Under the pieces are notes generated by a model. The model saw only the letters and a program-made list of their open reading frames with translations. It was not told the DNA's origin and searched no databases. DNA of 64,000 nt from Kitasatospora sp. NBC_01250. Lineage in GTDB: Bacteria; Actinomycetota; Actinomycetes; Streptomycetales; Streptomycetaceae. Shown here one piece after another: positions 60,083 through 64,000 of this stretch. The position numbers and the translations under genes are program-made. The stretch lies in the NCBI RefSeq assembly GCF_036226465.1, contig NZ_CP108476.1, positions 5,642,001-5,706,000 of the forward strand. The letters are read 5' to 3'. Numbering within the stretch: position 1 is the stretch's first letter; every line of letters starts with the position of its first letter.

Positions 60083-61054
60083 TCACACAATCACACGCAG
60101 TGCCCGTCGTACGCCTGTGAAACTGACGCGACTCCTCTCACCAAGGTGGTCCCCGTCGACCTGAAATGGGGCCGGTTCCTGGGAAACCAAGGTGAAGTGT
60201 CGGACGTCGTGATAAGAGACAACGTGCTTCCCGGAAGCTCCAACGGCCTTCTGGGATTGCTCCGAAGGAGTGTGCGGCCGCAGAATCTGACGGACCGTAC
60301 GAGCGGTTCCGAACGCCGTCATTCGAGTGATGCCGAAGACATCAAGGTCGGTCTCGAACGAAGCCGCGGGCGAGGGCAGCACCGGGCGATTACCGAGAAA
60401 AGTCCACGGTGAGGTGTTCGAGACTATGGTCATCACCAGCCCCGGCTGCGGTGCGCGGCCCGGGAGTTCCAAGGTCACGGGGCCGGACCTGCGGTGTTCA
60501 CGCTCGGTCACGTAGTGCCGGAGTGCTTCTCTGATGTAGAGCGCGTGCGTGGACTTGCGCCCCGAGCGCCGCTGCTCCTCCACCCGGCCGACCACGCCGG
60601 CGTCGAAGCCGAGCCCCGCGGTGAAGGTGAACCAGCGGTCCGGCAGCCCCTCCGTCATCGCCTTGCCCAGTGAGATCGCCCGCTCCCGGCGCTGCTCCAG
60701 TGCGTCCAGCAGCACACCGGTGGCCTCCACCGGGTGGTTGGGCAGTCCGAGCGCCCGGGCGAAGACGTTGGTGCTGCCACCGGGCACCACGGCCAGCCGC
60801 GGCACCCGATCGGAGGGCCCGTGCGCGAGCAGTCCGTTGACGACCTCGTTGACCGTGCCGTCCCCGCCGAGCGCGACCACCAGGTCCACCGTGCCGTCCG
60901 CGGCCGCCTCGCGGGCCAGGTCACGGGCGTGGCCCCGGCGGTCGGTGACCGCGACCTCCAGCTTGAGATCGCTCCGCAGGGCGTGCGTGAGGACATCCCT
61001 GGTTCGGCCACTTGTGGTGGTGGCTTTCGGGTTCACGACCAGGAGCGCGCGCAT
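60083..61054 (-). CDS. Diacylglycerol/lipid kinase family protein (YegS/DgkB-like)
   Basis: This 323-residue protein has a DAGK catalytic domain: LLVVNPKATTTSGR at the start, the ATP-binding LGGDGTVNEVVNGLL near 80 and PGGSTNVFARALGLP near 110. A C-terminal beta domain follows. It should phosphorylate a lipid or sphingoid base at the membrane face. The last 70 residues (HVVSYHDVRHFTLVS, FQVDGDHLGE) complete the fold, so it is full length. The start is the ATG at 61054. It is divergent from a small membrane protein gene, with 51 bases between starts. Confidence 0.88.
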   Translation of the reverse strand: MRALLVVNPKATTTSGRTRDVLTHALRSDLKLEVAVTDRRGHARDLAREAAADGTVDLVVALGGDGTVNEVVNGLLAHGPSDRVPRLAVVPGGSTNVFARALGLPNHPVEATGVLLDALEQRRERAISLGKAMTEGLPDRWFTFTAGLGFDAGVVGRVEEQRRSGRKSTHALYIREALRHYVTEREHRRSGPVTLELPGRAPQPGLVMTIVSNTSPWTFLGNRPVLPSPAASFETDLDVFGITRMTAFGTARTVRQILRPHTPSEQSQKAVGASGKHVVSYHDVRHFTLVSQEPAPFQVDGDHLGERSRVSFTGVRRALRVIV

Positions 61055-61105
61055 GAGGATCAGCCTACGGCTCGGTGGCGCCCCGGTGGCGGCTACCCTG
61101 CTGGA

Positions 61106-61513
61106 GTGACCGCAGAGACCTCCACCGCCGCCCGTCCCGCCAAGCTGATCGCCGCCGTGGCGCTGACCGCCGTCGAGGGCGCCGCGCTGACCGTCTGGGG
61201 CGGCTACATGATCGTGGCCGGACTGGTCGAGAGCACCAGGAACCAGGGCCTCGTCGAGTACGGCGGCGTGGTGATCCTGCTGCTCGGACTGCTGCCGCTG
61301 GTGGCCGCCGGGGCGCTGCTGCGGCTGCAGCGCTGGGGCCGCAGCCCGGCGGTGCTGACCCACACCACCTGCCTGCCGGTGGCCTACTACATGTGCCAGA
61401 GCGGTGGCTCGATGGCGGCCCTCGGCGCGCTGGTGGGCCTGGCGGGCGTGGCCGGCCTGGTCATGCTGCTCAACCCGACCGTCACCGCCGTGCTCTACCG
61501 CACCGAGGACTGA
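61106..61513 (+). CDS. Small membrane protein, four helices
   Basis: This 135-residue protein has four predicted helices (LIAAVALTAVEGAALTVWGGYMIV, YGGVVILLLGLLPLVAAGALL, AVLTHTTCLPVAYYMCQSGG, LGALVGLAGVAGLVMLL) and no catalytic motif. Similar unnamed integral membrane proteins occur in Streptomyces. The GTG at 61106 is the likely start. It ends at a very strong bidirectional hairpin facing sigH. Confidence 0.78.
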   Translation: MTAETSTAARPAKLIAAVALTAVEGAALTVWGGYMIVAGLVESTRNQGLVEYGGVVILLLGLLPLVAAGALLRLQRWGRSPAVLTHTTCLPVAYYMCQSGGSMAALGALVGLAGVAGLVMLLNPTVTAVLYRTED

Positions 61514-61528
61514 CCGGGCCCGCACGCC

Positions 61529-61573
61529 GAGAAGGGACGAGCCGGGCCCCCTGGGCCCGGCTCGTCCCTTCTC
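61529..61573. terminator. Bidirectional terminator between the membrane-protein gene and sigH
   Basis: A perfect 21-bp stem (61529-61549 with 61553-61573) with a 3-base loop lies between the convergent stops. It is the longest perfect hairpin in the window. Confidence 0.8.
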
Positions 61574-61591
61574 AGCGCGTGCTGCCGCTCG

Positions 61592-62701
61592 TCACTCCTC
61601 GACCAGCAGCTTGTCCCGCAGCTGGGCCAGGGTGCGGGCGAGCAGCCGCGACACGTGCATCTGCGAGATCCCCACCTCGGCGGCGATCTGCGACTGGGTC
61701 ATGTTCCGGAAGAACCGGAGCACCAGGATCTTCTGCTCGCGCTGCGGCAGTTGGGCCAGCAGCGGCTTGAGCGACTCGCGGTACTCCACCCCCTCCAGCG
61801 CCTCGTCGGTGGCGCCCAGGGTGTCCGCCACGGCCGGCGACTCGTCGTCGCTGTCCGGCACGTCGAGCGAGAGCGTGGAGTAGGCGTTGGCCGACTCCAG
61901 GCCCTCCAGCACGTCCTCCTCGGAGATGCCGAGGTGTTCGGCCAGCTCGTGCACCGTGGGGGAGCGGCCGTGCCGCTGGGAGAGCTCGCTGGTCGCGGTG
62001 GTCAGCGACAGCCGCAGCTCCTGGAGCCGGCGCGGCACCCGCACCGCCCAGCCCTTGTCCCGGAAGTGCCGCTTGATCTCGCCCACGATGGTCGGGGTGG
62101 CGTAGGTGGAGAACTCCACCCCGCGCTCGTGGTCGAACCGGTCCACCGACTTGATCAGCCCGATGGTGGCGACCTGGGTGAGGTCGTCCAGCGGCTCGCC
62201 GCGGTTGCGGAACCGCCGGGCCAGGTGTTCGACCAGCGGGATGTGCATCCGGACCAGCTGGTTGCGCAGCTCGACCCGCTCGGCCGAGCCCTCGGGCAGC
62301 GCGGCCAGCCGCACGAACAGCGCCCGGGCGGCCTCCCGGTCCGGGGCGGCCGTGCGGTGCCCGACCACCTGGGCGGGCAGCGAGGCCTGGACCACCTCGG
62401 TCAGCTCCTGCTCGGCCCCGCCCGCGGCCTCCCCGCTGAGGTCGTCCGCGTCCGCCGTCGGGCGGCTGGGCGCCGTCGGCTCCGGCATCGGGTCGGTCGG
62501 TTGGCTCATCCGCTGGGAGTCCTTCGAGTACGCGTCGTGGGTGGCGGCGGCGGGTGCGGGCACGGTACGGCGGCGTGGGCCGGCGTGGCCGCTCCCGGGC
62601 ACGGCGGCGCCGTCGGCGGGCCCGTGGCCCGGCACCGCTTCCGTGGGCAGGCCGTCCACGGGCCGCGCTCCGGCGGCAGAGTTGCGATCCAGATCACTCA
62701 C
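61592..62701 (-). CDS. sigH: Stress/development sigma factor of the SigB/F/G family (SigH-like)
   Basis: Sigma-70 regions 2 to 4 are complete: LVEHLARRFRNRGEPLDDLTQVATIGLIKSVDRFD (region 2), GWAVRVPRRLQELRLSL with HGRSPTVHELAEHLGI (region 3) and LPQREQKILVLRFFRNMTQSQIAAEVGISQMHVSRLLARTL (region 4). Placement after an RsbW-like anti-sigma gene and near wblE matches sigH of S. coelicolor, which acts in osmotic stress and septation. The GTG at 62701 gives 369 residues; an ATG at 62509 would give a shorter form. Multiple isoforms are known for S. coelicolor SigH, so both may be used. Confidence 0.88.
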   Translation of the reverse strand: MSDLDRNSAAGARPVDGLPTEAVPGHGPADGAAVPGSGHAGPRRRTVPAPAAATHDAYSKDSQRMSQPTDPMPEPTAPSRPTADADDLSGEAAGGAEQELTEVVQASLPAQVVGHRTAAPDREAARALFVRLAALPEGSAERVELRNQLVRMHIPLVEHLARRFRNRGEPLDDLTQVATIGLIKSVDRFDHERGVEFSTYATPTIVGEIKRHFRDKGWAVRVPRRLQELRLSLTTATSELSQRHGRSPTVHELAEHLGISEEDVLEGLESANAYSTLSLDVPDSDDESPAVADTLGATDEALEGVEYRESLKPLLAQLPQREQKILVLRFFRNMTQSQIAAEVGISQMHVSRLLARTLAQLRDKLLVEE

Positions 62702-62838
62702 GGCGATCCCCCGTTCCGTTCCGGGAGCGCCCGGGCCGCCGGCGCGGCCGGGCCATCACATTGGTTGTACCGCGACCGGGCTCCGGAGCGGGAACGACTC
62801 CGCTCCGGAAGCGGCCGTGGCGCGGCCGGGAGGCCGGC

Positions 62839-63324
62839 TCACGGCTGGAGGATCGACCCGCCGCGCTTCTTGTGCAGGCTGATGCTGACCGTGCGGTCCT
62901 CGGCCACCGAGGACTCCACCTCGCCGGCCAGTGCGGAGAGCACCGTCCAGGCGAAGGTGTCCCGCTCGGGCGCCCGGCCGTCGGTGGTCGGGGCCGAGAC
63001 GGTGACTCTCAGCGCATCGCCGACCAGCCGGAACTCGCAGGTGAGCACCGAACCCGGCACCGCCTGCTGGAGCAGGATGGCGCAGGCCTCGTCCACCGCG
63101 ATCCGTAGGTCCTCGATCTCGTCGAGGGTGAAGTCCAGGCGGGCTGCGAGACCGGCCGTGGCCGTGCGCAGGACCGAGAGGTAGGCGCCCTGGGCGGGCA
63201 GCCGCACCTCCACGAAGTCCTTTGCCGTCTCGGCAGTCTCAGCCGTCTCGGCGGCCTCGGCCGCTTCGGCGGGCTGGTCCGCCCGGTCGTCCAGGCTCCC
63301 GGGATCGCCGTCGGTCTGGGACAC
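62839..63324 (-). CDS. prsH: RsbW-like anti-sigma factor for SigH
   Basis: This 161-residue GHKL-type kinase/anti-sigma factor has LRTATAGLAARLDFTLDEIEDLRIAVDEACAILLQ, the N-box helix of RsbW/SpoIIAB. The C-terminal G-box is short and degenerate: SVAEDRTVSISLHKKRGG. The first 45 residues are an Ala/Glu/Thr repeat tail. It should hold SigH inactive until an antagonist binds. The GTG at 63324 follows GGAGGTGAGG; the upstream open frame has no codon support. Upstream of sigH with a 137-base gap, it matches prsH (ushX) of S. coelicolor. Confidence 0.85.
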   Translation of the reverse strand: MSQTDGDPGSLDDRADQPAEAAEAAETAETAETAKDFVEVRLPAQGAYLSVLRTATAGLAARLDFTLDEIEDLRIAVDEACAILLQQAVPGSVLTCEFRLVGDALRVTVSAPTTDGRAPERDTFAWTVLSALAGEVESSVAEDRTVSISLHKKRGGSILQP

Positions 63325-63526
63325 CCTCACCTCCTGGGTGACGCGCTGTGCTGGTGACCCAAGGGCCGCGGCACGTTCTGTTGCTTGGCTCAACTGCTTC
63401 GCCCCAACTGTCTTGAGGGGTGGTGCGGTACGTCCCAGTCCTACCCAACAGGTCGGCGCCGGACGCGGGCCGTCCGCCGAGACGTTACCGCGATCGGCCG
63501 ACGGATGTCGCGACCCTGGACCGGAT

Positions 63527-64000
63527 TCACCCCGCGGGCTGCGGGTTTTCATCTGCACTGACGGGTTCTGCGGTGCCCAGCTCACGCAGCGCCGGGCCGG
63601 TCAGCCGGAAAACCGTCCACTCGTCCATCGGCTGGGCGCCGAGTGCCTTGTAGAACCCGATCGAGGGCTCGTTCCAGTCCAGCACCGACCACTCCAGGCG
63701 GCTGCAGCCGCGCTCCACGGCGATCCGGGCGAGCTCGGTGAGCAGGGCCTTGCCGTGCCCGCCCCCGCGTGCGCTCGGGCGCACGTAGAGGTCCTCCAGG
63801 TAGATCCCGTGCGTCCCGGTCCAGGTGGAGAAGTTGCGGAACCAGAGCGCGAAGCCGACGGTCGTGCCCGTCCCGTCCTCGGCGATCAGTGCGAAGACCG
63901 CCGGCTGCTCGCCGAACAGCGCCTCGCGCAGTTGCTCCTCGGTGGCCTTGGCCTGGTCCAGGGCCTTCTCGTACTCCGCCAGTTCGCGGATCAGCTCGAT
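63527..64000 (-). CDS. GNAT N-acetyltransferase, cut by the window edge
   Basis: The visible 157 residues read from IELIRELAEYEKALDQ at the window edge to the stop at 63527, so only the first few N-terminal residues are missing. The acetyl-CoA motif VRPSARGGGHGKALLTELARIA and the motif B segment IGFYKALGAQPMDEW are complete. LYLEDLYV-type strand ends precede the loop. This resembles diamine/spermidine-type or ectoine-like GNATs in general shape, but the substrate is not assignable. It lies upstream of the anti-sigma gene on the same strand with a 202-base gap. Confidence 0.85.
   Translation of the reverse strand: MELIRELAEYEKALDQAKATEEQLREALFGEQPAVFALIAEDGTGTTVGFALWFRNFSTWTGTHGIYLEDLYVRPSARGGGHGKALLTELARIAVERGCSRLEWSVLDWNEPSIGFYKALGAQPMDEWTVFRLTGPALRELGTAEPVSADENPQPAG

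Noticed and set aside
63438..63450. GGGTAG on the minus strand as a SigB-type -10 element for the anti-sigma gene
   Set aside because: No GTTT-type -35 element is present at the required 13-16 base distance.
1..64000. CRISPR arrays, tRNA and rRNA genes
   Set aside because: No regularly spaced identical repeats with unique spacers and no cloverleaf or rRNA-like conserved blocks were seen on reading through the sequence. A covariance-model scan would be the decisive test.

Overview
The window is high-GC DNA with GTG/TTG starts, strong third-position GC bias and many translationally coupled genes (ATGA/GTGA overlaps). The gene order catalase – histidinol phosphatase – rsgA – aroA – sigR/rsrA – def – nrdAB – dasR/dasABC – pdtaS-like kinase – wblE – sigH resembles the core chromosome of Streptomycetaceae as I remember it from Streptomyces coelicolor. 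I infer a Streptomyces, Kitasatospora or Streptacidiphilus chromosome; the sequence alone does not settle the genus.

Region 1 (1-17.2 kb) is housekeeping and stress response. It holds a 16-repeat Sel1-like protein, a Fur-family regulator divergent from a clade-3 catalase, hisN, a SugE/Gdx-type SMR exporter, rsgA, aroA, an M50-like membrane protein, a SRAP/YedK protein with a coupled alpha/beta hydrolase, the thiol-stress pair sigR-rsrA behind an exact sigma-R promoter (GGAAT-N18-GTT), two tandem HD-domain membrane proteins, a TPR protein and peptide deformylase.

Region 2 (17.3-31.5 kb) starts with a secreted DUF1906/B-lectin protein, then nrdAB (class I ribonucleotide reductase) behind a cobalamin riboswitch and a pair of NrdR boxes. 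Next is a four-gene operon that looks like a cell-surface polysaccharide system: a processive GT2, a GH26-like lipoprotein and two GT-C membrane glycosyltransferases. A 163-bp MITE-like element abuts the stop codon of a LamG-like membrane protein.

Region 3 (31-49 kb) is accessory. It holds a GlxA-type regulator, a secreted GH27 alpha-galactosidase with a ricin-B domain, three small regulator/transporter modules, and a tight five-gene operon at 46.1-40.7 kb: PhyH-type Fe/2OG dioxygenase, a DUF6271-like GT-A protein, an ornithine-decarboxylase-like PLP enzyme, a GNAT and an MFS exporter. This looks like a small biosynthetic cluster, and a good DasR-site match (dre) lies upstream of it. A MerR/GyrI regulator, a DUF6879 gene with a DUF397 remnant, and an LppU-like protein follow.

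Region 4 (49.4-64 kb) is the dasR-dasABC-dasD amino-sugar locus, an orphan second sugar-binding lipoprotein with a copied dre leader, a PdtaS-like kinase with dre-like sites upstream, wblE, a YegS-like lipid kinase, and sigH with its anti-sigma gene. A GNAT gene runs off the right edge. The recurring ATTGGTCT-type dre sites suggest a local DasR regulon that links amino-sugar uptake to the unknown biosynthetic operon. No tRNA, rRNA, CRISPR array or complete transposase gene was seen.
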